Part shown: positions 18,937 through 28,493 of the stretch, one piece after another | Numbering within the stretch: position 1 is the stretch's first letter | Layout: every line of letters starts with the position of its first letter | NCBI GenBank assembly: GCA_003216635.1 | Contig: QCIO01000001.1 | Coordinates: 62,001-126,000, forward strand | Source: Prochlorococcus sp. AG-402-L23 | Lineage (GTDB): Bacteria; Cyanobacteriota; Cyanobacteriia; PCC-6307; Cyanobiaceae | Direction of reading: 5' to 3' | DNA length: 64,000 nt | Notes under the pieces: model-generated | What the model saw: only the letters and a program-made list of their open reading frames with translations | Told to the model about the DNA's origin: nothing | The model's database searches: none | Program-made: the position numbers and the translations under genes

Positions 18937-19818
18937 TTAAATATTTACTTTTACAAGTTCTTTTACACCATGAATTTTTAAAATTTTAGTCAGAGTATCC
19001 TTGAGATCTTTCCTTTTAACAATTACATCAACAAAACCATGCTCAAGCAGATATTCAGCTGTTTGAAAATTATCGGGTAATTTTTCTCTTAATGTTTGTT
19101 CTATAACCCTTCTTCCAGCAAAACCAATAAGAGCTTTAGGTTCCGCCAAAATTAAATCACCTAACATTGCAAAGCTTGCTGTTACCCCTCCAGTGGTTGG
19201 ATGAGTTAACAAGGGCATATAAAGAAGATTTTTTTCTTTATGTTTTTTTAGTGCTCCAGATATTTTTGCCATTTGCATTAGACTTAACATACCTTCTTGC
19301 ATCCTTGCTCCTCCTGATGCGCAAACAATAAGAATTGGAAAATTTTCTAAAGTTGCTCTCTCAATTATCCTTGTAATTTTTTCACCAACTACTGAACCCA
19401 TGGATCCTCCCATAAATCTAAAATCCATAACAGCTAATGCTAAAGGCATTGAATTTACAGAACAGATACCTGTTACGACTCCATCTCTTAAACCTGTACC
19501 TGCTTGACTTTCTTTAATTCGATCAGCATACGCTCTTCTATCTTTAAAACCTAGAGGATCTGTAGGACTTAGTGAACTATCAAACTCCTCGAATGAATTT
19601 TTGTCAGCAATTATATTTATCCTTTCATCGCTATTAATCCTATTGTGGTGTCCACAATTATTACAAACATTGAAATTTGTAATTAGGTCTTTTCTATAGG
19701 CTACTTGCGAACATTCTGAACATTTAACCCACAAACCATCTCCCTCATCAGTATCTTGCGAAACTTTCCCAACAAATTGATCTTTACGCCTTGCGGCAAA
19801 CCAGTCGATTAATGACAC
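18937..19818 (-). CDS. accD: Acetyl-CoA carboxylase carboxyltransferase subunit beta
   Basis: 293 residues. It transfers CO2 from carboxybiotin to acetyl-CoA with AccA, starting fatty-acid synthesis. The N-terminal zinc ribbon is visible as CSECSQ and CNNCGHHN (about residues 33-55). The crotonase-like domain has [34 protein letters not shown], and [13 protein letters not shown]. Length is normal. It is the first gene of the minus-strand group with the secreted protein and the oxidoreductase. Confidence 0.96.
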   Translation of the reverse strand: MSLIDWFAARRKDQFVGKVSQDTDEGDGLWVKCSECSQVAYRKDLITNFNVCNNCGHHNRINSDERINIIADKNSFEEFDSSLSPTDPLGFKDRRAYADRIKESQAGTGLRDGVVTGICSVNSMPLALAVMDFRFMGGSMGSVVGEKITRIIERATLENFPILIVCASGGARMQEGMLSLMQMAKISGALKKHKEKNLLYMPLLTHPTTGGVTASFAMLGDLILAEPKALIGFAGRRVIEQTLREKLPDNFQTAEYLLEHGFVDVIVKRKDLKDTLTKILKIHGVKELVKVNI

Positions 19819-19958
19819 AACGTTTCCTGTTTTTTCTATTTAAATCTAAATAAGGTACTTTTATCAAGAAAGATATATAAAAATTTGAGATCCTCTAGAT
19901 TAAAAACTACTCAAAGTAAAAAATATAATGATTTGAGTTGATAATCGAAAATTAATTA

Positions 19959-20855
19959 TTATTTATTTTTCTCCTCAATCATTTTATGAATTATTGGAGT
20001 GAGAATTAGTTCCATTGCGAAACCCATTTTTCCTCCATTTACAACGATACTTGTTGGACTTGACATAAATGAATCGTTAATCATTCCAAGCAAGTACTGA
20101 AAATCAATCCCCCACTTCTCTCTTGCCCCTTTTCTGAAATGTATTATCACAAAGCTCTCATCAGGAGTTGGGATATTCCTGCATATGAAAGGATTGGAAG
20201 TGTCAATTGTGGGAATTCTTTGGAAATTAATATCGGTTTTGCTGAATTGTGGACAAATGTGATTTATATAATCAGGCATTCTTCTCAATATAGTATCCAC
20301 AATGGTTTCTGCTGAGTAACCTCTTTCCGCGTTATCTCTATGGATTTTTTGAATCCACTCTAAATTTGTTATCGGAACAACACCAACAAGTAAATCAGCA
20401 TAAGATGCCACATTGTATCCATCACCTTCTACACCGCCATGCAAACCTTCATAAAAAAGTACGTCTGTTCCCTCAGGAATATCTTCCCATGGAGTAAATT
20501 GCCCAGGTTCTAAGGATGTCCCAAGTCTTGTATTATGCTCTTCTGCTTCTTCAAGACTATGTAGATAATATCTTTTCTTTCCTCCTCCAGTTTCACCATA
20601 GATTTTAAAAAGTTCTTCTAGCTTGTCAAAAAGATTAGCCTCTGGACCAAAGTGAGAGAAATTTTCACCTTTTGAAAGAGCCTCTGCCATAGCTTTTTTC
20701 ATAGGCATTCTTTCAAACCTGTGGTAACTATCACCTTCTACAACTGCTGGAACAATATCTTCTCTGGCAAAAATATGCTCAAAGGCTCTTTTTACTGTAC
20801 TTGTTCCTGCTCCTGAAGATCCTGTTACAGCGACTACTGGATGACGTTTTGACAT
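19959..20855 (-). CDS. prk: Phosphoribulokinase, proteobacterial-like form without N-terminal redox cysteines
   Basis: 298 residues. It phosphorylates ribulose 5-phosphate to the Rubisco substrate. The P-loop is GSSGAGTST (residues 12-20). EGDSYHRFERMPMKK follows, then FYEGLHGGV and QKIHRDNAERGYS. Plant and beta-cyanobacterial enzymes carry two N-terminal cysteines used for thioredoxin/CP12 control. Here no cysteine occurs before the C-terminal half (HICPQF, FICRNI). Sequence and length match the octameric proteobacterial class I type, suggesting ancient transfer and different regulation. Surrounding genes are core metabolism. Confidence 0.95.
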   Translation of the reverse strand: MSKRHPVVAVTGSSGAGTSTVKRAFEHIFAREDIVPAVVEGDSYHRFERMPMKKAMAEALSKGENFSHFGPEANLFDKLEELFKIYGETGGGKKRYYLHSLEEAEEHNTRLGTSLEPGQFTPWEDIPEGTDVLFYEGLHGGVEGDGYNVASYADLLVGVVPITNLEWIQKIHRDNAERGYSAETIVDTILRRMPDYINHICPQFSKTDINFQRIPTIDTSNPFICRNIPTPDESFVIIHFRKGAREKWGIDFQYLLGMINDSFMSSPTSIVVNGGKMGFAMELILTPIIHKMIEEKNK

Positions 20856-20943
20856 TTTTTAAAAACAATATCTAATGATTCTGACAGGTCATATGCCAAC
20901 TTTATGTTTTACTTAAAAATATTTTTTTATTTATTAATTTTAT

Positions 20944-22017
20944 TTAAATTTCATCTTTTATTTTATCTCCGATTTCACTGCAAGATAAAACTTCAGAAGA
21001 CTCATCAGCTAAATCGGCTGTTTTAAATCCGTTTGATAAAACTTTATCAATAGCAGTTTCTAAATTTTCTGCGGCTTCTTCTTCATTTAATCCAATTTTT
21101 AACATCATGGAAGCGGATAAAAGCATTGCAATAGGATTTGCTATGTTTTTACCAGCTATATCAGGAGCTGAACCATGAACAGGTTCAAAAACTCCTGGAC
21201 CATTATTGTTTAATGAAGCAGATGGAAGCATACCAATAGAACCAGTTAACATGGCGGCTAAATCGCTCAAAATATCACCAAATAAATTACTAGTTAAAAT
21301 CACATCAAATTGACCAGGATCTCTAACTAATTGCATTGCTGCATTATCAACGTACATATTGCTTAGAGATATATTTTTATCTTTTGAAGTGATATTTAAA
21401 ACTGTATCTCTCCACAATTGGCTAACCTCAAGAACGTTTGATTTATCAACAGAACATATTTTTTTATTTCTTTGGTTAGCAATTTTCATAGCTATTTCAG
21501 TTATTCTCTCTATTTCGGTCGAATCATAAACCATCGTATTGAAAGCTTTTGGGATTTTTGTATTTGTAATATGCCCTCTTGGTTTTCCAAAATAAATTCC
21601 CCCTATTAATTCTCTTACAACAATAAGATCTACATGCTCAACGATTTCTTTTTTTAATGTACTTGCTTCCAAGAGAGATTTTCTTATTTTGACAGGCCTA
21701 ATATTTGCGAAAAGGTTTAGGGCAGATCTTAACTTTAGTAACCCACTTTCTGGCCTTAATTCTCTTGCAAGAGAATCATATTTAATATCTCCAACACATG
21801 CTAAAAGTACTGCATCACTTTTTTTGCATTGATCTAGTGTCTCATCTGGAGCAGGAGTCCCATATTTTTCATAAGCTATCCCTCCAAATAATTTTTCAAT
21901 AATCTCAATATCGAAATTATGATTTTTTGAAAGCTTTTTTAAAATTTTTTTTGAAACTTCTGAAATCTCTGGTCCAATTCCGTCTCCTGACAATAAAACA
22001 ATCTTATATTTATTCAT
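20944..22017 (-). CDS. leuB: 3-isopropylmalate dehydrogenase
   Basis: 357 residues. It oxidatively decarboxylates 3-isopropylmalate in leucine synthesis using NAD+. Visible are VLLSGDGIGPEI, RPESGLLKLRSALNLFANI, VVRELIGGIYFG, the metal-binding segment TSNLFGDILSDLAAML, and the NAD region EPVHGSAPDIAGKNIANP. It is the last gene of the long minus-strand series, 28 bp after lpxD. Confidence 0.96.
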   Translation of the reverse strand: MNKYKIVLLSGDGIGPEISEVSKKILKKLSKNHNFDIEIIEKLFGGIAYEKYGTPAPDETLDQCKKSDAVLLACVGDIKYDSLARELRPESGLLKLRSALNLFANIRPVKIRKSLLEASTLKKEIVEHVDLIVVRELIGGIYFGKPRGHITNTKIPKAFNTMVYDSTEIERITEIAMKIANQRNKKICSVDKSNVLEVSQLWRDTVLNITSKDKNISLSNMYVDNAAMQLVRDPGQFDVILTSNLFGDILSDLAAMLTGSIGMLPSASLNNNGPGVFEPVHGSAPDIAGKNIANPIAMLLSASMMLKIGLNEEEAAENLETAIDKVLSNGFKTADLADESSEVLSCSEIGDKIKDEI

Positions 22018-22045
22018 TTAAATTTTTGTTTAATAGAACAATAAA

Positions 22046-23080
22046 TTATTTCTTGTCTAATTGTCTAAGTTTTTTTGCTAATTCTGGTAATTTTTTAAAA
22101 ATACTTGAACTCCTTAGCCATGATTTATTTTCCATCGCGGGGAAACCACTAATTACCTTGCCATCTTCTATATCACAATGAATTCCGCATTTTGAACTCG
22201 CAATGACATTATTACCAACTTTTACTCTATTATTGACTCCTACTTGCCCTGCCAAAATAACACCATCTCCAATATTTGCTCCTCCAGCGATACCAACTTG
22301 AGCTGCAAATGCACAATTCTTTCCAATTTTTACTCCATGACCTATTTGGATTAAATTATCCAACTTTGTTCCCTCATCAATAAAAGTAAATCCAACCGCG
22401 GGTCTATCAATACAACAATTAGTTCCAATTTCTACAAAACTCATTATTTTTACACCACCTTTTTGCGGCATCTTTACCCATTTGCCATTTTTAGGAATAA
22501 AACCAAATCCCTCTGATCCAATAACAGAATTTGAATTAATTACACAATTATTTTTTAGAGTGGTATTTTCGTAAATAACACAATTTGGATGAATTATATT
22601 ATTATTTCCTATTCGAACATTACCTAAAATTGATGATCCAGGAAGAATATAATTATTGTCTCCAATTACAGTATTTTCTCCAATATAGACATTAGGTCCA
22701 ATATGGCAATCTGCTCCAATTATTGCTGTTTTATCTATAACTGCTGAAGCGTGAATTCCTGGTTTGAAATTGATAGTTTTATATAAACAATCCAATACTT
22801 CTGCAAATGCAATTCTTGGATTTTTAACGATTATGTTTGATATATTGAGTTTCTTTAGGGCACTAACGATTTCATCGTTGTTAGTAGTTATTATTGCTGA
22901 TGCTTTAGTTTGATCTAATTTTTCTTTAAGGATATTATTTTCTTCTAAAAAAGATATTTGATGTTTAACTGCAGCATCTAATGAGGCAGCATCATCTATA
23001 TTTAAATCTTCGAAAATATTGGCACTAATAAAATTTGAATTTCCTTTTTTTATTAGATCAACTAAATCACTTAAAAGCAT
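22046..23080 (-). CDS. lpxD: UDP-3-O-acylglucosamine N-acyltransferase
   Basis: 344 residues. It adds the second acyl chain in lipid A synthesis. An N-terminal uridine-binding domain (about 1-100) precedes a long run of hexapeptide repeats (for example IGADCHIGPNVYIGENTVIG, then KIGKNCAFAAQVGIAGGANI) forming a left-handed beta helix. The catalytic His is expected in NLIQIGHGVKIG. The C-terminal helix (SIFKKLPELAKKLRQLDKK) completes the family pattern. lptB at the window start is part of the same envelope pathway. Confidence 0.94.
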   Translation of the reverse strand: MLLSDLVDLIKKGNSNFISANIFEDLNIDDAASLDAAVKHQISFLEENNILKEKLDQTKASAIITTNNDEIVSALKKLNISNIIVKNPRIAFAEVLDCLYKTINFKPGIHASAVIDKTAIIGADCHIGPNVYIGENTVIGDNNYILPGSSILGNVRIGNNNIIHPNCVIYENTTLKNNCVINSNSVIGSEGFGFIPKNGKWVKMPQKGGVKIMSFVEIGTNCCIDRPAVGFTFIDEGTKLDNLIQIGHGVKIGKNCAFAAQVGIAGGANIGDGVILAGQVGVNNRVKVGNNVIASSKCGIHCDIEDGKVISGFPAMENKSWLRSSSIFKKLPELAKKLRQLDKK

Positions 23081-23100
23081 TTTTCAGTTTTAATTTTTTT

Positions 23101-24183
23101 CTAAGAGAGAGCAAGAACATCTCTATGTACGACAATTATGGAGGAATTGTTATTTTCTTTATTATTTAAGATACTTCTTAATTTGTCGCTACTTATTGAT
23201 ACTAAACCTTTTGCAACTTCTTTATCATTTGTATTTACGATTTTAACTGCCTGATTAATCGTAAAGTTTCCTTCTACATTCTTAACACCAACCGCTAAAA
23301 GTGAGGCACCTTTTTTTTTAATTGCAAAAGAAGCGCCATCATCTAAAGTAATTTTCCCTACTGTTTGAATTGCATGTGAAAGCCAACTTTTTTTATTTCC
23401 AATAGGTTTTTCTACTGGGTAAAATAAAGTTCCAATTTTATTATCATTAAAAATTTCAATTAAGTTTTTTTTATTGGTTCCATCAACTAGCTGGACTTCG
23501 ACTCCTCCTTTTGTTGCTATTTCTGCAGAAATTAATTTTGTAGAAATTCCTCCTGTTCCCCATTCATTATTTGAGTTTTGAATATTTTTATCTTTAATTT
23601 CCTTTAATTCACTATTATGAACTTCTTTAATAGGTTGCGCATCTTTATTATTGCGTGGATCTTTTGAGTATAGATTTTCAATATCGGTTAATAAAATAAG
23701 CTTGTTAGCATTTATAGCCAAGGCAACTAAAGCAGAGAGGGTATCATTATCTCCATATTTAAGCTCTTCATTTGCTACGGTATCATTTTCATTTACTATT
23801 GGAATAACATTCAAATCGATTAATCTTTTTAAAGTTTTAGAAGCGTTATTAAAGGATTCTCGTGAATTGAAATCAGCTTTAGTTATTAAAATTTGAGCAA
23901 TATTATGACCTAATTTATTAAATACTTTATCGTATAAGGACATTAAATTAACTTGACCTACTGCAGCAGTAGCTTGAAGGGTACTTAAATCATTTGGCCT
24001 CGTTTTAATATTTAACTTTTGGCAACCTAATCCAACGGCTCCACTAGTTACTAAAATTAATCTGTTTCCTTTTGAAAGAAAACTTGTAAAGGATCTAGAA
24101 AGGTTTTCAATAACTTCTTCTGTAGATGTTTCCTCTGTTCCTCTTAAAATACTAGTACCAATTTTTATAACCCAAGTTTTCAT
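23101..24183 (-). CDS. proB: Glutamate 5-kinase
   Basis: 360 residues. First step of proline synthesis. The amino-acid-kinase domain has [23 protein letters not shown], and [20 protein letters not shown]. The C-terminal 90 residues form a PUA domain ([20 protein letters not shown]). Its ATG overlaps the stop of the upstream yqeG-type gene as ATGA, so the two are translationally coupled. It lies 20 bp upstream of lpxD. Confidence 0.95.
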   Translation of the reverse strand: MKTWVIKIGTSILRGTEETSTEEVIENLSRSFTSFLSKGNRLILVTSGAVGLGCQKLNIKTRPNDLSTLQATAAVGQVNLMSLYDKVFNKLGHNIAQILITKADFNSRESFNNASKTLKRLIDLNVIPIVNENDTVANEELKYGDNDTLSALVALAINANKLILLTDIENLYSKDPRNNKDAQPIKEVHNSELKEIKDKNIQNSNNEWGTGGISTKLISAEIATKGGVEVQLVDGTNKKNLIEIFNDNKIGTLFYPVEKPIGNKKSWLSHAIQTVGKITLDDGASFAIKKKGASLLAVGVKNVEGNFTINQAVKIVNTNDKEVAKGLVSISSDKLRSILNNKENNNSSIIVVHRDVLALS

Positions 24184-24674
24184 TTTATAAAATGAGAAAT
24201 TAATTTTTCTATTGTCAAAGTTAAATTAAATTTTATAGGCAAGCCATCTCTATTTAACCGCTTAACTAATATTGTTTTTAAATCACATCTATTCCCAACA
24301 ATAATATCTGTAAAAATTCTGTCGCCAATAATCACTATATTTTTTGGCTCTCTGCCAATTTCTTTGATAGCAGACAAAGTTACTTTTTTTCTTGGTTTTG
24401 ATGCATTGTATTTATACCTTAAATTTAATTCTTTCGCTATTTTTGCGATTCTTTTTTTTGATGGATTATTACTTATTAGATATATGGAGAAAAGTTTTTT
24501 AGATTCTATGATCCAATTTTTTACAGCTTTTGGGATGATATTTGATTTTCTATTTACTAGAGTCCCATCCACGTCTAGTAATAAGGAATTAATTCCTTTT
24601 TTTTGCAACTCAGATTGTGAAATATTATATATTGGTAAGTTTGAATCCCAATTGACTTTTAGGATAGATCTCAT
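24180..24674 (-). CDS. YqeG-family HAD phosphatase (subclass IIIA)
   Basis: 164 residues. HAD motif I is [15 protein letters not shown] (about 33-45), motif II is the serine of [11 protein letters not shown], and motif III/IV is [16 protein letters not shown]. This matches the YqeG/YqeG-like group, related to mitochondrial phosphatidylglycerophosphate phosphatase GEP4. A PGP phosphatase role is attractive because phosphatidylglycerol is essential in thylakoids and pgsA lies in this window, but that is inference. It overlaps proB by 4 bp. Confidence 0.88.
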   Translation of the reverse strand: MRSILKVNWDSNLPIYNISQSELQKKGINSLLLDVDGTLVNRKSNIIPKAVKNWIIESKKLFSIYLISNNPSKKRIAKIAKELNLRYKYNASKPRKKVTLSAIKEIGREPKNIVIIGDRIFTDIIVGNRCDLKTILVKRLNRDGLPIKFNLTLTIEKLISHFIK

Positions 24675-24679
24675 TTATT

Positions 24680-25216
24680 TTAAGAACTCATTTTTTCAAG
24701 CTCAGTTTCAATCAAAGGTTGAATTTTATCGAACTCATCATCTTCAACTAATAAGGCACCTTTTTCTTTTAATTTACCCACAATAAAAAAAGGATCTAGT
24801 GGTATATATAAGCCATATTCTTGGTCAAAAAGATTAAAGTTCACGAGCAATTCATAACTCTCACTATCATCATCGACGTAATCTTCTTCTAATTCATCGT
24901 AAATTGGTTCTTCAAGTTCTCCTGATACTGTTAATGTAACTGCTGATCTGATAAGTCTTAAATCATGTTCTTGAAGAACTGCTTCTGCGTTTTTTAGTAT
25001 TTGTTCATTTTTATCTATTTTCTCAATTAGTTCAGGTTCATCTTTTTCATTTATCTTAAAAAGACTTACTGGAGTATCAACTGGCGTTAATAAAGCATAT
25101 TCTTGGCCTTCAACACTTACTAATTGTTCAAGATAACAAAATAGCTCGTTTCCATTTGAGTCATTTAATATTAGTGTCTGTACATCATAATTATCTTTTG
25201 AATTAGCTTCTTTCAT
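24680..25216 (-). CDS. DUF3727 (DUF1292-related) domain protein
   Basis: 178 residues, strongly acidic (LEEPIYDELEEDYVDDDSE). The N-terminal part, LNDSNGNELFCYLEQLVSVE then YALLTPVDTPVSLF, resembles DUF1292, and the C-terminal part fits cyanobacterial/plastid DUF3727 (LLVNFNLFDQEYGLYIPLDP). Function unknown. It lies 5 bp upstream of the yqeG-type gene and 26 bp downstream of ruvX. The DUF1292-ruvX neighbourhood is also common in Firmicutes, which supports the family call. Confidence 0.82.
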   Translation of the reverse strand: MKEANSKDNYDVQTLILNDSNGNELFCYLEQLVSVEGQEYALLTPVDTPVSLFKINEKDEPELIEKIDKNEQILKNAEAVLQEHDLRLIRSAVTLTVSGELEEPIYDELEEDYVDDDSESYELLVNFNLFDQEYGLYIPLDPFFIVGKLKEKGALLVEDDEFDKIQPLIETELEKMSS

Positions 25217-25242
25217 TTAAAAATTATCTATCCTTTTTAATA

Positions 25243-25704
25243 CTAATATTTTATCTGACGTTTACCAGCTATTTCTTCTAATTCAGGACCTTCTTCGATC
25301 CATTGTTCAAGTATTATTTTTGCTGACAAACTATCAATCAATCCGGATTTATCTTTTTTTATTCCAAATCTATTTGAAGATTCCCAAGTTGAACTATGTT
25401 CGTTGACATAAGAAAATGGAAGCTTTAATTTATTTGAAAGCAATTGACCGTAATTTTTACAGTCATTAGCTTGAGTGGTCATTTGACCTTCGTCATCTAG
25501 TGGAATACCCACAATAAACCCAGTCAAATTAAATTCATTTATATAATTTCTAATGATTTTAATCTCTTGATTATTTTCAAACCGTTTTACTGCTGGAAGT
25601 ATATTTGATGTTATGCAGAGGGGATCACAATAAGCTAATCCTATTCTTCTGGAACCTATATCCAAACTCAAAATTGACTTGGGTTTGGGTTTGCAAAATT
25701 TCAC
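25243..25704 (-). CDS. ruvX: RuvX/YqgF Holliday-junction-resolvase-like nuclease
   Basis: 153 residues from GTG 25704, overlapping the upstream stop (GTGA). The RNase H-like fold begins [15 protein letters not shown], with [15 protein letters not shown] in the middle, the conserved Glu in [11 protein letters not shown], and [14 protein letters not shown] near the end. YqgF proteins process the 5' end of pre-16S rRNA and may resolve junctions. All expected acidic residues are present. Confidence 0.9.
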   Translation of the reverse strand: MKFCKPKPKSILSLDIGSRRIGLAYCDPLCITSNILPAVKRFENNQEIKIIRNYINEFNLTGFIVGIPLDDEGQMTTQANDCKNYGQLLSNKLKLPFSYVNEHSSTWESSNRFGIKKDKSGLIDSLSAKIILEQWIEEGPELEEIAGKRQIKY

Positions 25705-26756
25705 TTTGTTTTTAATGGAAAAGGAGATGGATATGGATTACCTTGTGGATTTAATTTTTCAAAGATTGATTCCAATGATTGATTTATTATATTTACTTGT
25801 TTGGCTTCATTCTTAACTATTGAGTTCCTGATAAGAATTATTTCTTGATTTTTTTGTTTGAGATTACATTCTTCGAGAAAAAGATTTAATTGAGAATTTT
25901 CTTTATAGGTTTTTAAATATGACACAGGAGATTTTTCAAAAAATCTTTTTATAAATTCTTTTAAAATTGCATTGAATCTCTTATCCCAATATCTACTTAT
26001 AGTTAAAGTATAAATTTTTTCGTTTTGAAAATTTATATCTTTTAAAATTGTACATAAAACTGAATTTTCATATATTAAAGCAGCACTTTTAGAGTTATTT
26101 CTTTTAAGAATATCTTCTTGATCAAAATCTAAAATATTTCTTATTAAGGGAGGTTGATTTGATCTTATGAAATTAACTATTTTTAATATATTTTGTTTAT
26201 TAATGTTTTGGAATTCATCAATTAATGCATAGGCATTGGTATTTTGATTTATAGATTTATTTAGAACATAACCATCCCAAAGGATTATCTCTCCTAACGG
26301 TTGAAAGCCTAATTCTCTTGATGATGATATGAGGTCAACATTATTTATATCAGCGTTAATTATCCAACTTGACGTTTTGATGTCTTTTATTGAGATAGAT
26401 TTTTTTATCAATCCTAAAGTTAATTGTTTATCTGTTAAAGAACACTTGTTGTTAATCAACTTGGGCTTAGATATTTTTAAGCAAGTCTCTTTTTTGTTTA
26501 GAGGAAAAATATTCAAATAACCAATAATTACGTTTCCATATATAGCAATTATGCATTTATTTTTATTTTTCTTAAGGTTATTTAAAAAAATTTTTAAGTC
26601 ATCAAAGGTATTTATAATTGCCATCTTTAAAAACCAATTATTCAATTCCTTATTTTTTATATCTATTAAAAGATTAATATGCCTTATATGGAGTTCTTCA
26701 AAAGTTACTTCCATTCCTTTTTTAGATTGAAAAGAATAAGAGGTATCTTTTTTCAT
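25701..26756 (-). CDS. Conserved cyanobacterial protein, possible double GNAT-type acetyltransferase fold
   Basis: 351 residues. The first half has a GNAT-like strand pattern ([19 protein letters not shown]), then a region ending [17 protein letters not shown] that resembles the last strands of an acetyltransferase. The second half repeats the pattern more weakly ([18 protein letters not shown]). No clear acetyl-CoA P-loop (Q/R-x-x-G-x-G/A) is visible, so activity is doubtful. It ends with the tail [16 protein letters not shown]. It touches the CofE-like gene with no gap and overlaps ruvX by 4 bp, so it sits in the same transcript. Confidence 0.6.
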   Translation of the reverse strand: MKKDTSYSFQSKKGMEVTFEELHIRHINLLIDIKNKELNNWFLKMAIINTFDDLKIFLNNLKKNKNKCIIAIYGNVIIGYLNIFPLNKKETCLKISKPKLINNKCSLTDKQLTLGLIKKSISIKDIKTSSWIINADINNVDLISSSRELGFQPLGEIILWDGYVLNKSINQNTNAYALIDEFQNINKQNILKIVNFIRSNQPPLIRNILDFDQEDILKRNNSKSAALIYENSVLCTILKDINFQNEKIYTLTISRYWDKRFNAILKEFIKRFFEKSPVSYLKTYKENSQLNLFLEECNLKQKNQEIILIRNSIVKNEAKQVNIINQSLESIFEKLNPQGNPYPSPFPLKTK

Positions 26757-27923
26757 TTACTTTTTTTCTCTTATTAATACTATAGGGGTTTTTTCCTCTC
26801 CATTGCCAGCTGGATTAGATATTAAGTTTCTTTTGAGTATTTCATTTACTTTTTTATTTGAACTAGCTATGACTTTCACACCTCCAAGATCATTAACATC
26901 TACTACTGCAACATCTATATCTAGATGGTTCGAGACCTCCCTACAAAATAAATCCGCATTGAGAGGACCCATAACTATACTCTTGTCGTAAGGTGTAACT
27001 GTACCGCTTATATCATCAATGAGAGAGGATTCAGAACTAGTTAACCTATAAAACATACCCTTAATACCAACTAATTTGAAGAGAAATCCAACAAATAGTG
27101 CAAAGGTTATTCTTGTGACTCCGATTCTATTTATTAATAATTGCATGCCACAAGCTGTTGCGAGACTGCTTGTAGGGTGAAAAAAATAACATAAAGCTTT
27201 CGAAAATAAACTATATTCTAAATTTTGAGGAGAAATATATCTATTTTGCATAATCGCTAGAGGACTCTCACCAATTGTTAAAATATCATTTTTTTCTACA
27301 ATTCCTTTGCAGTATTCAATCACAGTATTTACAGGGTTATCAAAGCAACCAAGTAAATCAGTTTTAATAGCAAAAGCTTTGTATTTATTATTTAAAGGAA
27401 TTTCAAAAACTTCTTTCGGCCTTTTTTTTTGATCATCTAAATTAATTAAAAAACAATCCTTATTATTTGAAATACCAAAATGTCCATAGTTCTCCCAAAA
27501 TACTTTTAACCATAGATATTTTATTTTTTTTCTAAAATTATTATTGCTAAATTTATATATGATTCTTACAAATAATTCTGCATTTGAATTGATAATTGTT
27601 GTTGGCCAGTAATTATTTAAATTCTTAATTTTATTATTTTCATATATATAAATATCTTGTTGATAATTAAAATTATGGCAATATTCGTTAACTTTATTTT
27701 TAAAAAAATCTAATTCAAAATTAATATTAGATACCATCGTCTCTTTGGTTTTACTTTTATTAATTATTTTTAAATCAATAATTAATTCGTTTAAACCATT
27801 CTTTTTTTTGATTTTGTAATTTATAGGTACCAGATTTAACTTTGATTTGGGTGACTTTTTAATATATAAATCTGAAAGAATTAAAAAAATTAAAAGAACT
27901 AAGAGGATATTTATTAATATCAT
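26757..27923 (-). CDS. CofE-like (F420-0:gamma-glutamyl ligase-like) membrane-anchored protein
   Basis: 388 residues. A single N-terminal membrane segment (LINILLVLLIFLILSDLYI), a beta-rich region to about residue 170, then a CofE-like domain: YKAFAIKTDLLG, GDILTIGESPLAIMQNRYI pattern, SSLIDDISGTVTPYDKSIVM, VAVVDVNDLGGVKVIA, and a C-terminal NPAGNGEEKTPIVLIR. CofE adds glutamate to coenzyme F420 in archaea and actinobacteria. Prochlorococcus is not known to make F420, so the substrate is probably different. The gene is in a run with a thioredoxin-like protein and DUF3685. Confidence 0.75.
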   Translation of the reverse strand: MILINILLVLLIFLILSDLYIKKSPKSKLNLVPINYKIKKKNGLNELIIDLKIINKSKTKETMVSNINFELDFFKNKVNEYCHNFNYQQDIYIYENNKIKNLNNYWPTTIINSNAELFVRIIYKFSNNNFRKKIKYLWLKVFWENYGHFGISNNKDCFLINLDDQKKRPKEVFEIPLNNKYKAFAIKTDLLGCFDNPVNTVIEYCKGIVEKNDILTIGESPLAIMQNRYISPQNLEYSLFSKALCYFFHPTSSLATACGMQLLINRIGVTRITFALFVGFLFKLVGIKGMFYRLTSSESSLIDDISGTVTPYDKSIVMGPLNADLFCREVSNHLDIDVAVVDVNDLGGVKVIASSNKKVNEILKRNLISNPAGNGEEKTPIVLIREKK

Positions 27924-27930
27924 TTTTTAA

Positions 27931-28479
27931 TTAATTTTTGTTTTTATCTTTTTTTTCAGAAATTATACTGTTGTATTCATTAAAACTTTCTACAGAAAAT
28001 GTCGTATCTTCTATATCAATTCCTTTTAGTTCTCCTATAACTTTGTTTAATTCATCGATATTAATCATTCCATTTTGATCATATTTAACTTCACCATCAC
28101 TATTTAAAATAATGGTTTGTGGAATTAATCCGTTCCAATAATAATTAGGTTCATTTCTAAGATCAGACTTTTCTTTATCCTGTAATTCATCAGTAGTTAG
28201 AGCAATGATATCTATATTATTTCTCCATATCAAATCTAAGCCAGATATTATCGGAGCCATAGCTTTACTATCTGAGCTATCGTCAAGATAAAAAAATAAA
28301 ACTGCGACACTTTTATTTTTTAATGATTCCTGAAGAGTTGTCTGGGGAGGAACTATAGCCCCATTACCTGCGTATATAGGAAAGATGTTGCCATCGTAAC
28401 TATCAGAATCTCTAGAGGCATTTGCTTTATATGGACTTAAGAAAATTAATAATATTAGGATCCATTGAATTGTTTTCAT
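27931..28479 (-). CDS. Thioredoxin-like exported protein, similar to thylakoid PSI accumulation factors
   Basis: 182 residues. An N-terminal signal sequence (WILILLIFLSPYKANA) precedes a thioredoxin fold: SVAVLFFYLDDSSDSKAMAP, a middle helix, then the cis-proline loop GLIPQTIILNSDGEV. The usual C-x-x-C is replaced by DDSSDSK, so it should not be a disulfide oxidoreductase. The pattern fits cyanobacterial proteins named thylakoid membrane photosystem I accumulation factor; I recognise this from memory and could not check it. It lies 14 bp after the DUF3685 gene and 7 bp before the CofE-like gene. Confidence 0.65.
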   Translation of the reverse strand: MKTIQWILILLIFLSPYKANASRDSDSYDGNIFPIYAGNGAIVPPQTTLQESLKNKSVAVLFFYLDDSSDSKAMAPIISGLDLIWRNNIDIIALTTDELQDKEKSDLRNEPNYYWNGLIPQTIILNSDGEVKYDQNGMINIDELNKVIGELKGIDIEDTTFSVESFNEYNSIISEKKDKNKN

Positions 28480-28493
28480 TAAAGTTTAAAAAC

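Noticed and set aside
24364-24786. Plus-strand 140-residue frame across the yqeG and DUF3727 genes
   Set aside because: Antisense shadow of two recognised genes; low-complexity translation.
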